Shown here: in pieces, positions 34,542 to 45,483 of the stretch
Layout: every line of letters begins with the position of its first letter
How positions within the stretch are numbered: the stretch's first letter is position 1
Origin: Bacteroidetes bacterium GWF2_49_14
Lineage (GTDB): Bacteria > Bacteroidota > Bacteroidia > Bacteroidales > UBA12481
Direction: 5' to 3'
Assembly (NCBI GenBank): GCA_001769295.1
Contig: MEOR01000108.1
Location: 29,788 to 76,572 of the forward strand
DNA length: 46,785 bases
Translations under genes and position numbers: made by a program
Notes under the pieces: model-generated
The model's database searches: none
Told to the model about the DNA's origin: nothing
The model's input: only the letters and a program-made list of their open reading frames with translations

Positions 34542-35801
34542 ATGGCATTAAAACGGGTAGTTGTTACTGGTCTCGGTGCGTTAACACCGATAGGTAACAC
34601 GGCACAGGAATTCCGTGAAGCATTATTCAACGGGGTTAGCGGGGCAGCAACAATTACCCGTTTTGACACCTCCCTGCACAAGACAAAGTTTGCCTGCGAG
34701 CTCAAGAACTACGACGCAGGGAATTACTTTGACCGTAAAGAAGCAAGAAAACTCGATCCTTATTGCCAGTATGCGCTGATCACGGCGGATGAAGCAATCA
34801 AGGACGCAGGGTTTGATTTTGAAAAACTTGACTGCGACCGGGTTGGCGTAATCATGTCATCCGGTATCGGCGGTATTCTCACGTTTGAGGAGGAGATGAT
34901 GTCTTTTTCCAAAGGTGACGGTACTCCCCGGTTTAATCCCTTCTTTATTCCGAAAATGATTTCTGATATTGCCTCCGGCCAGATTTCCATGAAATACGGT
35001 TTTCGTGGGCCAAACTATGGTTCGGTTGCAGCTTGCGCAACTTCAACAGTCTCCCTTATCAATGCATTCGACCATATCAGGATCGGACGGGCGAATGTTA
35101 TGATCGCAGGTGGCTCAGAAGCATCCATCACACGCGCCGGAGTTGGTGGTTTTAATTCCATGCATGCGATTTCCGTCAGAAACGATGATCCGCAGACCGC
35201 TTCAAGGCCTTTCGACCTCGACCGCGATGGTTTCGTTATGGGAGAAGGTTCCGGTACGTTGGTTCTTGAAGAGTATGAACATGCCGTTAACAGAGGTGCC
35301 AGGATTTATTGTGAATTTGTCGGCGGTGGATTGTCAGCCGACGCCCATCATCTGACCGCTCCCCACCCCGAAGGCCTGGGTGCTGCCTTGGTTATGAAAA
35401 ATGCCCTTGACGATGCTGGTTTGAAACCCGAGGCTATCGATTATATCAATGTCCACGGAACATCAACTCCTCTGGGTGATATTTCGGAGCCCCTGGCTAT
35501 CCAGAGTGTGTTTCTGGATCATGCCTACAAACTCAGCATAAGTGCCACCAAATCCATGCACGGTCACCTGCTCGGTGCAGCCGGTGCTGTGGAGGCCATG
35601 GCGTGTATCCTGGCCATTCTTGACAACCGGGTCCCGCCTACCATCAATCATTTCACCGATGACCCTCAGATTGACAACAGACTTGACTTTACCTATCACA
35701 AGGCAAAAGACCGTGAAGTTAAGTATGCGCTGAGCAATACCTTCGGATTTGGCGGACATAATGCATCTGTAATCTTTAAAAAATGGATGCCTGACGTGTG
35801 A
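34542..35801 (+). CDS. fabF: Beta-ketoacyl-ACP synthase II FabF
   Basis: A 419-residue condensing enzyme of fatty-acid elongation. Cys165 in VAACATSTVSL is the acyl nucleophile; the two histidines are in INVHGTSTPLGD and KSMHGHLLGAAGAVE. GFGGHNASVIFKK at the C-terminus is typical. It follows acpP, its substrate carrier, and its stop overlaps the rnc GTG start (GTGA), which suggests coupling. Confidence 0.97.
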   Translation: MALKRVVVTGLGALTPIGNTAQEFREALFNGVSGAATITRFDTSLHKTKFACELKNYDAGNYFDRKEARKLDPYCQYALITADEAIKDAGFDFEKLDCDRVGVIMSSGIGGILTFEEEMMSFSKGDGTPRFNPFFIPKMISDIASGQISMKYGFRGPNYGSVAACATSTVSLINAFDHIRIGRANVMIAGGSEASITRAGVGGFNSMHAISVRNDDPQTASRPFDLDRDGFVMGEGSGTLVLEEYEHAVNRGARIYCEFVGGGLSADAHHLTAPHPEGLGAALVMKNALDDAGLKPEAIDYINVHGTSTPLGDISEPLAIQSVFLDHAYKLSISATKSMHGHLLGAAGAVEAMACILAILDNRVPPTINHFTDDPQIDNRLDFTYHKAKDREVKYALSNTFGFGGHNASVIFKKWMPDV

Positions 35802-36487
35802 AGGCCTCTCCAAAAAAATCTTTCCGATTCCAATTAAAACGGATCCTCGGTTTTGTCCCCGGGAATGTCCGCTTGTATGAACTCGCTTTCATACATAAAT
35901 CTGCCTCCATCGCCGACGAAAAGGGAAATCCCCTGAATTATGAACGGCTCGAATATCTCGGCGATGCGATCCTGGGTGCCGTCACGGCTGAATTTCTGTA
36001 TCGGAAATATCCGGATCAAAAAGAGGGATTTCTAACCAAGATGAGATCGAAAATGGTCAATGGCGACCATCTCTCCCTGATGGCCAGCCAGCTCGGTCTT
36101 GATCAGCTGATGGAAAGCCGGCTGAACAATGAACAGGCAAACCGCCATGTCATGGGGGATACCTTCGAAGCCCTCATCGGATCGATCTATCTGGATAAAG
36201 GCTACGCAAGAACCCGAAAGTTCATTTTAAAGCGGGTCATCCGGAAATACATCGACTTGCAGGATATGGTCAGTGTGGAAACCAACTATAAGAGCCAGTT
36301 GATTGAATGGGCTCAGAAGAATAAAAAAGAGGTTACATTTTACACGGATCTTGAACCTTACGATCCCACCCGCTTCATTTCATTCGTCAGTATCGGCGAC
36401 ACACTTTTCGGAAGCGGCACAGGAGGTTCCAAAAAAGAGGCCGAGCAAAGCGCTGCGCTGGAAACCCTTCAGGAAATCAATACCTGA
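35798..36487 (+). CDS. rnc: Ribonuclease III
   Basis: A 229-residue double-strand-specific RNase. The signature NYERLEYLGDAILGAVTAEFL (residues 47-67) has the metal-binding Glu and Asp, and GDTFEALIGSIYLDKG the second set. A C-terminal dsRNA-binding domain follows (YKSQLIEWAQKNKKEV to GGSKKEAEQSAALETLQEI). The start is a GTG overlapping the fabF stop by 4 bp. Confidence 0.96.
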   Translation: MKASPKKSFRFQLKRILGFVPGNVRLYELAFIHKSASIADEKGNPLNYERLEYLGDAILGAVTAEFLYRKYPDQKEGFLTKMRSKMVNGDHLSLMASQLGLDQLMESRLNNEQANRHVMGDTFEALIGSIYLDKGYARTRKFILKRVIRKYIDLQDMVSVETNYKSQLIEWAQKNKKEVTFYTDLEPYDPTRFISFVSIGDTLFGSGTGGSKKEAEQSAALETLQEINT

Positions 36488-36489
36488 GT

Positions 36490-36912
36490 ATGGGCAAGCC
36501 TCATAAATACAGCCTGACAGACATTCCCTCCACCTGCACCCTGGCCTTTGGGATTCTCTCCGACGAACAGGATTATCGGCTTTGCTGGCTTCTTAACAAA
36601 TCATTCGGACTCTCCCTTATACGCCAACCGGATCTCCCGGTCGCCACGGCTCAGGCTCCCCAAGCTCAGGCATTCTCTTGCTTTGAATCAAAAGGATCCG
36701 CTGACAAACCCCTCTGCCGGCTCGTATCGAACCGTTCCAGGGAGGGGCTTTGGCTCACGGAACACCGGCAGCTGGATTACATTATGCTGATTCACCCGAC
36801 GGATGAACCTTGTGCATTCACAGAGAACCTTAAAAAGACCCTCACCATGCGGATCCCGGAGATCAGGGGACTGTTCGGGCTGGATGGCAAGGCTTTTGCA
36901 AACCTCCTCTGA
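36490..36912 (+). CDS. Probable IPExxxVDY-family protein
   Basis: A 140-residue protein of unknown function, starting 2 bp after the rnc stop. The opening YSLTDIPSTCTLAFGILSD and QDYRLCWLLNKSFGLSL, plus its place directly after rnc, match my memory of the Bacteroidota IPExxxVDY family; the name motif itself is not clear here, so the call is tentative. It has no signal peptide or membrane helix. The gene order suggests a link to RNA processing or lipid metabolism, but only by position. The downstream kinase has its own -7 box. Confidence 0.55.
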   Translation: MGKPHKYSLTDIPSTCTLAFGILSDEQDYRLCWLLNKSFGLSLIRQPDLPVATAQAPQAQAFSCFESKGSADKPLCRLVSNRSREGLWLTEHRQLDYIMLIHPTDEPCAFTENLKKTLTMRIPEIRGLFGLDGKAFANLL

Positions 36913-36931
36913 AAAGAAGACCGCGCATTTG

Positions 36932-36939
36932 TATCTTTG
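36932..36939 (+). promoter_or_regulatory. -7 box TATCTTTG abutting rprX
   Basis: Exact TAnnTTTG ending 4 bp before the kinase ATG at 36944, so a leaderless transcript is likely. Confidence 0.6.
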
Positions 36940-36943
36940 AGAG

Positions 36944-38527
36944 ATGAGAAAAACTTTTATCCCGATTTTTTCGGTCGTCACCATAGGTGCCGTTATCGCC
37001 CTGATCCTGATACAGCTTGCCTGGCTGAGGGACGCGGTCGAGGTAAAGGAGGAACAGTTTAAGCTGCTGGTTAACAAAAGTTTGGGACAAGTCTGCGAAA
37101 AGCTTGAAAAACAAGAAACGTTTAAACAGATACAACGGGAAATGATGAGTTCCGGAGACTCACTGGGCTTGTTTCTACTCAGCCAACCCCGTCAGCAAAA
37201 TAACGATCCGGGTGTACCGTTCGATTCCCCTGAGGCTAATCAGAGCTATTTCTATAATGAAGACCGTAATCCCATTGAATCTGAAGGTCAGTTTGACCTG
37301 ATTGCGGGAGATACTGCGATCAGGGCCAGAGAACAATCTTTGTACCAGTCGGAGCAAGGCGACAACTCCCCTTCTGCAGATGCCTCTCCTGGTGAGGCCA
37401 GGGTTGCATACAACCGTCTCATAACCAACAAGAAGGTTTACCTGGATAAGATCCTCAACCAGGTTATTCTGAGTGAAGGCAGAATTGAGGAACGGCTTAA
37501 TTATCCGGGCCTCGACAGCCTGATCCGTCAGGAATTTAAGGAAATTGAAATCTCATATGAATTTGCGGTCAGGAGCGGCACTTCACGCTATACCCTGAGA
37601 AGTGCCGGTTTTAATCCACTGGTTTCTTATCCCAAATATGCTTCTTTGCTGTTCCCGCATGATGTTCGCGTTGCGCCGAATTTTCTCGTGGTCTATTTTC
37701 CAACCCGTGACAGATACTTCAGGAATTCGGTCGGTGTAATGGCCGGGTCCTCCCTGTTTCTGGCTATCCTGATTCTGGTAATTTCATCCATTGCGATATA
37801 CGTGATCAACCGGCAGAAAAAACTATCAGAAATTAAGAACGACTTCATCAGCAACATGACCCATGAGCTGAAAACACCGATTGCCACTATTTCCCTGGCT
37901 TCGCAGATGCTGGCCGACCAAGGGATCCGGAATGAAACACGCGACCTTTCGCACATCTTTTCTGTAATCCATGAAGAGAGCAAACGGTTGGGAAACCAGG
38001 TGGAGCGGGTTCTGCAGATGTCTATTTTTGACGAAAAGAAAGTCAGCCTGAAGATCCACCCTGTTGATTTTGACAATCTGGTTACCCAGGCAGCCGACAA
38101 AATTGCCCTTCAGGTTGAAAGGCGGAGAGGCCATATGACACTGGATCTGCAGGGAGGTCAACAACCTGTTGAGGCGGATGAAACTCATTTACAGAATGTT
38201 GTATTCAACCTGATTGACAACGCCCTTAAATATTGCAACACGGAACCGGAGATCCACATTTTGACCCGATCCTCGGACGGAGTAATGCGGATGGAAATAT
38301 CAGATAACGGGATCGGCATCAGCAAAGAGAGTCTTAAACGGATTTTTGAAAAATTCTACCGGGTTCCCACCGGCAACGTACATGATGTGAAAGGGTTCGG
38401 ACTCGGCCTGAGTTATGTTAAAAAGGTCATTGAACAACACCATGGTTCTATCGGCGTCAAAAGCGAGCCGGGAAAAGGTACTACCTTTACGATTACTTTA
38501 CCCTTAAAGCAAAAGGAACGAAAATGA
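36944..38527 (+). CDS. rprX: Sensor histidine kinase, RprX-like
   Basis: A 527-residue membrane kinase. Helix 1 (about 5-25) and helix 2 (about 266-289) enclose a periplasmic sensor of about 240 residues rich in Gln and Asp, with no known sensor motif. The H-box FISNMTHELKTPIATISL carries the phosphorylated His307. The ATPase part has the N-box VVFNLIDNALKYC, the G1 DNGIGIS and the G2 GFGLGLSYVKKV. The partner response regulator overlaps its stop by 4 bp. Its layout and the RprY-like partner suggest the RprX/RprY pair of Bacteroides; the signal sensed is unknown. The box 4 bp upstream suggests a leaderless mRNA. Confidence 0.85.
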   Translation: MRKTFIPIFSVVTIGAVIALILIQLAWLRDAVEVKEEQFKLLVNKSLGQVCEKLEKQETFKQIQREMMSSGDSLGLFLLSQPRQQNNDPGVPFDSPEANQSYFYNEDRNPIESEGQFDLIAGDTAIRAREQSLYQSEQGDNSPSADASPGEARVAYNRLITNKKVYLDKILNQVILSEGRIEERLNYPGLDSLIRQEFKEIEISYEFAVRSGTSRYTLRSAGFNPLVSYPKYASLLFPHDVRVAPNFLVVYFPTRDRYFRNSVGVMAGSSLFLAILILVISSIAIYVINRQKKLSEIKNDFISNMTHELKTPIATISLASQMLADQGIRNETRDLSHIFSVIHEESKRLGNQVERVLQMSIFDEKKVSLKIHPVDFDNLVTQAADKIALQVERRRGHMTLDLQGGQQPVEADETHLQNVVFNLIDNALKYCNTEPEIHILTRSSDGVMRMEISDNGIGISKESLKRIFEKFYRVPTGNVHDVKGFGLGLSYVKKVIEQHHGSIGVKSEPGKGTTFTITLPLKQKERK

Positions 38528-39219
38528 GAACAAGTCGGATTCTACTGGTTGAGGATGATATAAATCTTGGAAGCCTCCTTCGGGAATACCTGAATGCAAA
38601 AGGATACGATTGTTCACTGGAAGGTGATGGTGAGCGCGGGTATCGGGCTTTTAAGAAGGACCATTTTGATCTGTGCATCCTCGACATTATGCTTCCAATT
38701 AAGGATGGATATACACTCGCCCGGGAAATAAGGGTTCTGAATCCCGACATACCCATTATCTTCTTAACGGCCAAATCGATGAAAAAAGACATTATTGACG
38801 GGTTTGAGGCCGGAGCTGATGATTACCTGACGAAACCATTCAGCATGGAGGAACTGCTTATGCGCATTGAGGCGGTTCTGCGCCGCAGCAGGAGGGAAAA
38901 TCAGGATGAAGTCTTTGTATTGGGCAAGTATTCTTTCGATTCAAACAAGCAAACCCTGACTGCCCAGGAAACCGTGGTCAATCTTACTACCAAGGAATCT
39001 GAATTATTAAAACTCCTTTGCCAGCATCCTAACCAGATTCTTGAAAGGAATTTTGCCCTGAAGGCCATCTGGAAGGATGATAACTATTTCAATGCACGCA
39101 GTATGGACGTGTACATCACCAAAATCCGTAAGCACCTGGCCGACGAACCCGGAATTGAGATCATAAACATACACGGGAAGGGGTACAAACTGATCCGTGA
39201 GTCCTTTAATCCAGTTTAA
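38524..39219 (+). CDS. rprY: OmpR-family response regulator, RprY-like
   Basis: A 231-residue regulator. The receiver domain has ILLVEDD (acidic pocket Asp11, Asp12), the phosphorylation site Asp54 in [13 protein letters not shown], Thr82 in FLTAKS and Lys104 in YLTKPFS. The C-terminal winged helix ends with [31 protein letters not shown], typical of OmpR/PhoB. The text [15 protein letters not shown] and [16 protein letters not shown] closely follows what I recall of Bacteroides RprY. It overlaps the kinase gene by 4 bp and the convergent lepA gene by 14 bp, leaving no space for a separate terminator. Confidence 0.88.
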   Translation: MRTSRILLVEDDINLGSLLREYLNAKGYDCSLEGDGERGYRAFKKDHFDLCILDIMLPIKDGYTLAREIRVLNPDIPIIFLTAKSMKKDIIDGFEAGADDYLTKPFSMEELLMRIEAVLRRSRRENQDEVFVLGKYSFDSNKQTLTAQETVVNLTTKESELLKLLCQHPNQILERNFALKAIWKDDNYFNARSMDVYITKIRKHLADEPGIEIINIHGKGYKLIRESFNPV

Positions 39220-40993
39220 GAACGGCAAGAAAAGCAGTTTGCGGAACCTCGACATTACCGATCTGCTTCATTTTCTTCTTGCCTTTCTTTTGCTTCTCCA
39301 GCAGCTTTCTCTTCCGTGTTATATCCCCACCGTAACATTTGGCGGTAACATCCTTGCGGAAAGCTTTGATGGTTTCTCTGGCAATGATCTTGGCCCCGAT
39401 GGATGCCTGAATGGCGATATCAAATTGTTGCCTTGGAATCAGTTCCCTGAGCTTCTCGCACATCCGGCGCCCAAACCGGTAAGCGTTTTCATGGTGGATC
39501 AGGGTGGATAAGGCATCAACGACATCCCCGTTAAGGAGGATATCGAGCCTCACCAGTTTCGCAGCCTTAAAACCGGTCTGGTGATAATCGAACGAAGCAT
39601 ATCCGCGTGAGATGGATTTCAGCTTATCGTAGAAATCAAATACGATCTCCGCCAAAGGCATCTCAAAAGAGAGCTCCACGCGGTCGGTGGTAAGATAAAC
39701 CTGTGATTTAAGCTCGCCCCTTTTTTCGAGGCAAAGTTTCATGATAGCCCCGATATACTCGGGCATTGAAATTATCTGTGCATGAATATAGGGCTCCTCA
39801 ATGCGATCAATCTCGGTAGGATCGGGTAATCCGCTCGGATTGTAGACGTCGATCTGTTCTCCCTTCCGGTCGAAGACATGGTAAAAGACGTTGGGAATCG
39901 TAGAGATCACATTCATGTCGAACTCCCGGTCAAGCCTTTCCTGAACAATCTCCATATGCAGGAGACCCAGAAAGCCGCACCGGAATCCAAAGCCAAGCGC
40001 TGCAGAAGACTCAGGCTCGTAAGTCAGGGAAGCATCATTTAGGACCAGCTTTTCAAGGGCGTCCCTGAAATCCTCGTAATCATCCGTATCGATCGGATAG
40101 AGGCCGGCGAACACCATGGGTTTGACGATCTCAAATCCCGATATTGCCGCATCGCAAGGCCTGTCGACATGTGTAATGGTATCCCCAACCTTAACCTCGG
40201 TTGAGGTTTTAATACCCGATATGATATATCCGACATCACCGGTGCTGAGCACATCCCTTGGATACAGTCCCAGCCGGAGAACACCCACTTCATCCGCCTC
40301 ATACTCCCTACCGGTGTTAAAGAACTTCACATGGTCTCCCTTCCGGATCTCCCCGTTGACAATTTTAAAATAGGCCAAAACGCCCCGGTATGGGTTATAC
40401 AGTGAATCAAAGATCAGGGCCTGAAGCGGTGCTTTTGGATCACCTTTTGGTGGTGGAACCTTTTCAATTATTCTTTCAAGGATGAGTTCAATTCCTGTTC
40501 CAACCTTGCCGCTGGCCTCGATGATATCTTCCTTTTTACAGCCGACAAGGTCAATAATCTGCTCCGTGACTTCGTCCGGCATCGCTGCCGGAAGGTCCAT
40601 TTTATTCAGAATGGGAATAATAATAAGATCATGATCCATTGCCTGATACAGGTTCGAGATCGTCTGTGCCTGAATTCCCTGAGTAGCATCCACAACCAGC
40701 AGGGCTCCTTCGCATGCAGCAATGGCCCTGGAAACTTCATAAGAGAAATCCACATGTCCGGGGGTATCAATGAGGTTAAGGATATAATCCTGCCCACCCA
40801 ACCGGTAATTCATCTGGATCGCATGGCTTTTTATGGTGATTCCGCGTTCCCTCTCAAGGTCCATGTTGTCCAGGACCTGCTCCTGCATCTCCTTTCCGAT
40901 AACCGTCCGGGTCACCTCCAGAAGTCGGTCGGCCAGAGTACTCTTACCATGGTCGATATGTGCTATTATGCAGAAATTGCGGATGTTGTTCAT
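39206..40993 (-). CDS. lepA: Elongation factor 4 (LepA)
   Basis: A 595-residue translational GTPase that acts on stalled or mistranslocated ribosomes. The G-domain motifs are [26 protein letters not shown] and NKMDLPAA. The LepA-specific C-terminal part is present ([34 protein letters not shown]). I start at the ATG at 40993 (MNNIRNFCI), the usual family start; a further in-frame start would add 10 residues of leader. A TATCTTTG box is 27 bp upstream. The 3' end overlaps rprY by 14 bp. Confidence 0.97.
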   Translation of the reverse strand: MNNIRNFCIIAHIDHGKSTLADRLLEVTRTVIGKEMQEQVLDNMDLERERGITIKSHAIQMNYRLGGQDYILNLIDTPGHVDFSYEVSRAIAACEGALLVVDATQGIQAQTISNLYQAMDHDLIIIPILNKMDLPAAMPDEVTEQIIDLVGCKKEDIIEASGKVGTGIELILERIIEKVPPPKGDPKAPLQALIFDSLYNPYRGVLAYFKIVNGEIRKGDHVKFFNTGREYEADEVGVLRLGLYPRDVLSTGDVGYIISGIKTSTEVKVGDTITHVDRPCDAAISGFEIVKPMVFAGLYPIDTDDYEDFRDALEKLVLNDASLTYEPESSAALGFGFRCGFLGLLHMEIVQERLDREFDMNVISTIPNVFYHVFDRKGEQIDVYNPSGLPDPTEIDRIEEPYIHAQIISMPEYIGAIMKLCLEKRGELKSQVYLTTDRVELSFEMPLAEIVFDFYDKLKSISRGYASFDYHQTGFKAAKLVRLDILLNGDVVDALSTLIHHENAYRFGRRMCEKLRELIPRQQFDIAIQASIGAKIIARETIKAFRKDVTAKCYGGDITRKRKLLEKQKKGKKKMKQIGNVEVPQTAFLAVLKLD

Positions 40994-41020
40994 GTATGAC
41001 CCCTTGCTTGAAAATTTTCG

Positions 41021-41028
41021 CAAAGATA
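41021..41028 (-). promoter_or_regulatory. -7 box TATCTTTG for lepA
   Basis: Exact TAnnTTTG on the minus strand, 27 bp before the lepA ATG. The nested palindrome at 41042-41172 begins 13 bp upstream and covers the -33 position. Confidence 0.6.
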
Positions 41029-41041
41029 CAAAAACCCTGGC

Positions 41042-41172
41042 AATTGGCTCGGCTTACGCCTCGCTAATTGGTTCGCTCACGCGAACTAATTGGCCCTCCG
41101 GGCTAATTAGCGCGAAGCGCCAATTCACGGAGCGTAGCGGAGTCAATTAGCGAGGCTTTAGCCGAGCCAATA
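41042..41172. repeat. Nested palindrome punctuated by AATT
   Basis: AATT occurs at 41042, 41066, 41088, 41105, 41122 and 41145, with AATA at 41169; the spacings are 24, 22, 17, 17, 23 and 24 bp, nearly symmetrical about the central AATT. The outer modules 41046-41065 and 41149-41168 are near-perfect reverse complements. Inner modules contain small hairpins such as TTCGC-TCAC-GCGAA, GCCC-TCC-GGGC and GCGC-GAA-GCGC. It lies in the 198-bp gap between the RidA-like gene and lepA. Confidence 0.85.
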
Positions 41173-41191
41173 AGCGAACGCAGGGAGCCTT

Positions 41192-41620
41192 TTATCGTTT
41201 CACCGCAATCCCCGAAATCTCCACCTCAGCGTCCATTGGCAGCCTGACAACCTGGATGGCAGCCCTGGCCGGAAACTTCTTGTTTTTAAAGAAGGGGGCG
41301 TAGGCTTCGTTGATGGCCTTGTAATTATCCATGTTTGTCATGTAAATATTAACCATGACCAGGTCTTCATAATCCAGATTATTCTGCCTCAGCAGGGCAC
41401 CAAGGTTTTTCATGCATTGCCCGGTGGCCTTTTTGATATCTCCCTTGATCAGTTCCTCCGTTTCCGGCACTCTTGGGATCTGCCCTGAAAGATAGAGGGT
41501 ACCATTAACCATTACTGCAGGTGTGTAAGGTGCGATTGGCTTAGGAGTCGTTAGCTCCTGGGTGCAAGACAGAGTTACTCCCAGAAGAAGAAAAATCACA
41601 AATCCGAATACTTTTTTCAT
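41192..41620 (-). CDS. Lipoprotein RidA-family (YjgF/UK114) enamine deaminase-like protein
   Basis: A 142-residue protein. The N-terminus MKKVFGFVIFLLLGVTLSC is a lipoprotein signal with lipobox Cys19; the RidA domain follows (APYTPAVMVNGTLYLSGQIP, QCMKNLGALLRQNNLDYEDLVMVNIYMTN in outline, PARAAIQV, VEISGIAVKR). The Arg of PARAAI and the Glu of VEIS match the residues RidA uses to hydrolyse 2-aminoacrylate and similar imines, so activity is plausible. RidA is normally cytoplasmic; a membrane-anchored version is unusual. It starts 15 bp after the T9SS cargo gene, so the two may be co-transcribed. Confidence 0.88.
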   Translation of the reverse strand: MKKVFGFVIFLLLGVTLSCTQELTTPKPIAPYTPAVMVNGTLYLSGQIPRVPETEELIKGDIKKATGQCMKNLGALLRQNNLDYEDLVMVNIYMTNMDNYKAINEAYAPFFKNKKFPARAAIQVVRLPMDAEVEISGIAVKR

Positions 41621-41635
41621 GTCTTAAGTTTATTA

Positions 41636-42904
41636 TTATTTCTTAATAATCTTTTGGTTCGCGAGGGGATGCCTGCTGCTGGTAATAGTCAACCAGTAGA
41701 CTCCGGGTGGTATCTTTGAGATATTCAATGAGGTTTGGGATTCGCCGCGGCCGGTTTTCAGCTTAATCAGGATCCTTCCCAGCGCATCCCTTACAAGTAG
41801 TTCTGCAGCAGCGCCTTCCTTATTAGTGAAACTTACAAACAGGATTTCAGATGCGGGGTTTGGGTAACAGTGCAGCTTTACTACCGGTCTGGATATCTCG
41901 TTCGTTCCAAGGCTTATAAAATCAGAAAAAACCTCCCGACTGGCCATAATCCACTTTCCGGCTGTGGCGCCACCCTCTGGCGTACCAGCATCCCACCTTT
42001 CGGTTGTCCGTTCAGCTGCCTGTCCATCGGCATAGGTGATACCGTACCGATTTCCGGATGATACCTGCCAGCTGCTGCCCTGCCACTCCTCGCTTGTACT
42101 GAGGACCAGGTTCGACCGTTCATCATACTCGTTGACCAGCCTTTGCCATGCATTATAAACCTGGAGGTCTTCCCTCCATATGTAAAGTGCTTCGGCATGA
42201 TTTTCCAGTCCGTAGTATGTATGCATCACCTTGCTATAGGGAACCCATTCACTGACCCTCCAAATATCGCTCAGAAGATAGTCGGGATGGTTGTCGTGGT
42301 TCCAGAAATATAAGTTACGGATGGCCGGGACCCATGCAGAGGCTTCAGAGAAGTTCTCACAGGTTTTAGCTTCCAGCATTCCGTTTTCATCCCATATGTA
42401 GGTCCATCTAAAGGCAGGATGAAAATAACCGTCGCCCGGGCTAAAGGATGAGATGGTTTCCTGATAGAGGCGTCCTTCAAGATATTCAGGCTGATATTGG
42501 AAGCCCGATTCAATCATCCAGACTCCTCCGATGTAATTCTCCCGAACCATCAGTATCTCGCTGCCATTGGTATCATATTCCCTTCGCTGCCGGTTGATAT
42601 TAGCCCAAATCCCTCCGCTCTTCTCCTGCCTGAGCATCAGGGTCTGATGCAGATTGTCTGAAGCATAGGCATAGGTGTATTTAATATCAGCACCCTCCAT
42701 GAGGTCCCATACCTCAGAAATTGGAAATCCCAGAGGGTTATATACAAGTTCAACTGTCTTATCTGCATGCCAGCCATCGTCCCAGTAGGACCATGTGACA
42801 GTTTGGGGAAAGTCGTTGTGGAGTCCGGATTTCAAATCCGCATTTTGGGCAGACAGGGATAAAACTCCCGCCGTAATCGCGCATATCAGAAATTGCCTTT
42901 TCAT
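41636..42904 (-). CDS. Secreted protein with T9SS type A sorting domain
   Basis: A 422-residue protein. A signal peptide ends near LSLSAQ (residue 20). The centre is built from Trp- and Tyr-rich repeats of about 45-50 residues (for example WANINRQRREYDTNGSEI, WVPAIRNLYFW and WQRLVNEYDERSNLV), resembling long YD- or WG-like cell-surface repeats. The last 80 residues form a type A T9SS sorting domain: YPNPASEILFVSF, LLVRDALGRIL, LNISKIPPGVYWLTI and a KIIKK end. It should be exported by T9SS and anchored or released. Its ligand is unknown. The RidA lipoprotein gene follows. Confidence 0.85.
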   Translation of the reverse strand: MKRQFLICAITAGVLSLSAQNADLKSGLHNDFPQTVTWSYWDDGWHADKTVELVYNPLGFPISEVWDLMEGADIKYTYAYASDNLHQTLMLRQEKSGGIWANINRQRREYDTNGSEILMVRENYIGGVWMIESGFQYQPEYLEGRLYQETISSFSPGDGYFHPAFRWTYIWDENGMLEAKTCENFSEASAWVPAIRNLYFWNHDNHPDYLLSDIWRVSEWVPYSKVMHTYYGLENHAEALYIWREDLQVYNAWQRLVNEYDERSNLVLSTSEEWQGSSWQVSSGNRYGITYADGQAAERTTERWDAGTPEGGATAGKWIMASREVFSDFISLGTNEISRPVVKLHCYPNPASEILFVSFTNKEGAAAELLVRDALGRILIKLKTGRGESQTSLNISKIPPGVYWLTITSSRHPLANQKIIKK

Positions 42905-42954
42905 GGCGGGATGATTTTATTTTATCAATTAAAATTAGTCAATCCGGAACAAAC

Positions 42955-42990
42955 AAAAAAAAAGCCCACCGGATTTCGCCAGTGGGCTTT
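42955..42990 (-). terminator. groL terminator
   Basis: AAAGCCCAC (42961-42969) and GTGGGCTTT (42982-42990) form the stem, extended inward by three further pairs on the minus strand, with a 6-nt loop. A run of T follows on the minus strand (A-run 42955-42963). It ends 24 bp after the groL stop. Confidence 0.9.
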
Positions 42991-43014
42991 AATATAATAT
43001 GAGTCAGGACTTTA

Positions 43015-44667
<1,653 letters not shown>

Positions 44668-44689
44668 TCAATATTATTTAGTATTCATA

Positions 44690-44971
44690 TTATTCAATAA
44701 CAGCCAGAATATCAGACTGGCGCATAATAAGGTAGGTTTTATCCTCAACCTTAATTTCGGTTCCTGAGTATTTGCCGTATAAAACCACGTTGCCGACCTT
44801 TACTTCCATTTCAACGTCCTTGGTGCCGGGTCCGGCTGCGATAACATTGCCTTTCTGGGGCTTCTCCTGTGCGGAATCTGGAATAATGATACCGGATGCT
44901 GTTTTGACTTCAGCCTCCTGGGGCTCAACTAGTACCCTGTCTCCTAGCGGTTTAACTTTCACTGTAGCCAT
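44690..44971 (-). CDS. groS: Co-chaperonin GroES
   Basis: A 93-residue 10-kDa lid of Gro[18 protein letters not shown], the mobile loop [18 protein letters not shown] and [15 protein letters not shown] are typical. I start at the ATG at 44971; a TTG two codons upstream is possible but unlikely. groL follows after 28 bp. The upstream 144 bp to secG contain no TAnnTTTG box on this strand, so the promoter is not identified. Confidence 0.97.
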   Translation of the reverse strand: MATVKVKPLGDRVLVEPQEAEVKTASGIIIPDSAQEKPQKGNVIAAGPGTKDVEMEVKVGNVVLYGKYSGTEIKVEDKTYLIMRQSDILAVIE

Positions 44972-45062
44972 TTTCAAATATTTTGGATTAGTTATAGAAT
45001 TAATATTTCCTGTATCTCATATCATATTGCATGCCATTGGGGGAATACTGACAAGGTGACAT

Positions 45063-45094
45063 AAAAAAACACCCCTGATTCCAGGAGTGTTTTT
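45063..45094 (-). terminator. secG terminator
   Basis: On the minus strand AAAAACACTCCTG pairs with CAGGGGTGTTTTT (one mismatch) around a 4-nt loop, flanked by A and T runs. It follows the secG stop by about 20 bp and precedes groS. Confidence 0.85.
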
Positions 45095-45115
45095 CGATAA
45101 CTATTTTGTTCCGGC

Positions 45116-45472
45116 TTACTTCTTTGGAGTTTCAGCCGTTCCTCCGGTCTGACCGGCAGGATTTCCAATCGGAAGTTGCGGAATCTCTGAAGGATCGATT
45201 GCATTCTGTATCTGTTCCTCGATGGCTGACCGGTTTGACACGTTGTCACCTTTTGGGATGCTGATGCTGGCAGCCAGGCAGAGCACAAACAGTGCGATTG
45301 CAAGGGACCAGGTTGCTTTTTCAAGGAAATCATTGGTTTTCCGAACCCCCATAATTTGTGTGGATGCGGAGAAATTTGCAGCCAGACCGCCGCCTTTTGA
45401 GTTCTGCACCAGCACTATTAAGCCAAGCAGTACACAAACAACCAGAATCAGAACAGAAAAAAAGATATACAT
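45116..45472 (-). CDS. secG: Preprotein translocase subunit SecG
   Basis: A 118-residue inner-membrane subunit of the SecYEG channel. Two helices (about 3-22 and 57-76) flank the conserved loop LVQNSKGGGLAANFSASTQI and GVRKTNDFLEKATW. The C-terminal tail is longer than in E. coli and rich in Gln, Pro and Thr, as is usual in Bacteroidota. The hypothetical gene at 45484 precedes it by 11 bp. Confidence 0.94.
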   Translation of the reverse strand: MYIFFSVLILVVCVLLGLIVLVQNSKGGGLAANFSASTQIMGVRKTNDFLEKATWSLAIALFVLCLAASISIPKGDNVSNRSAIEEQIQNAIDPSEIPQLPIGNPAGQTGGTAETPKK

Positions 45473-45483
45473 ATTGTCTTGAA

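Noticed and set aside
44972-45115. CIRCE-type heat-shock operator before groS
   Set aside because: No TTAGCACTC-type inverted repeat with a 9-bp spacer is seen in this gap.
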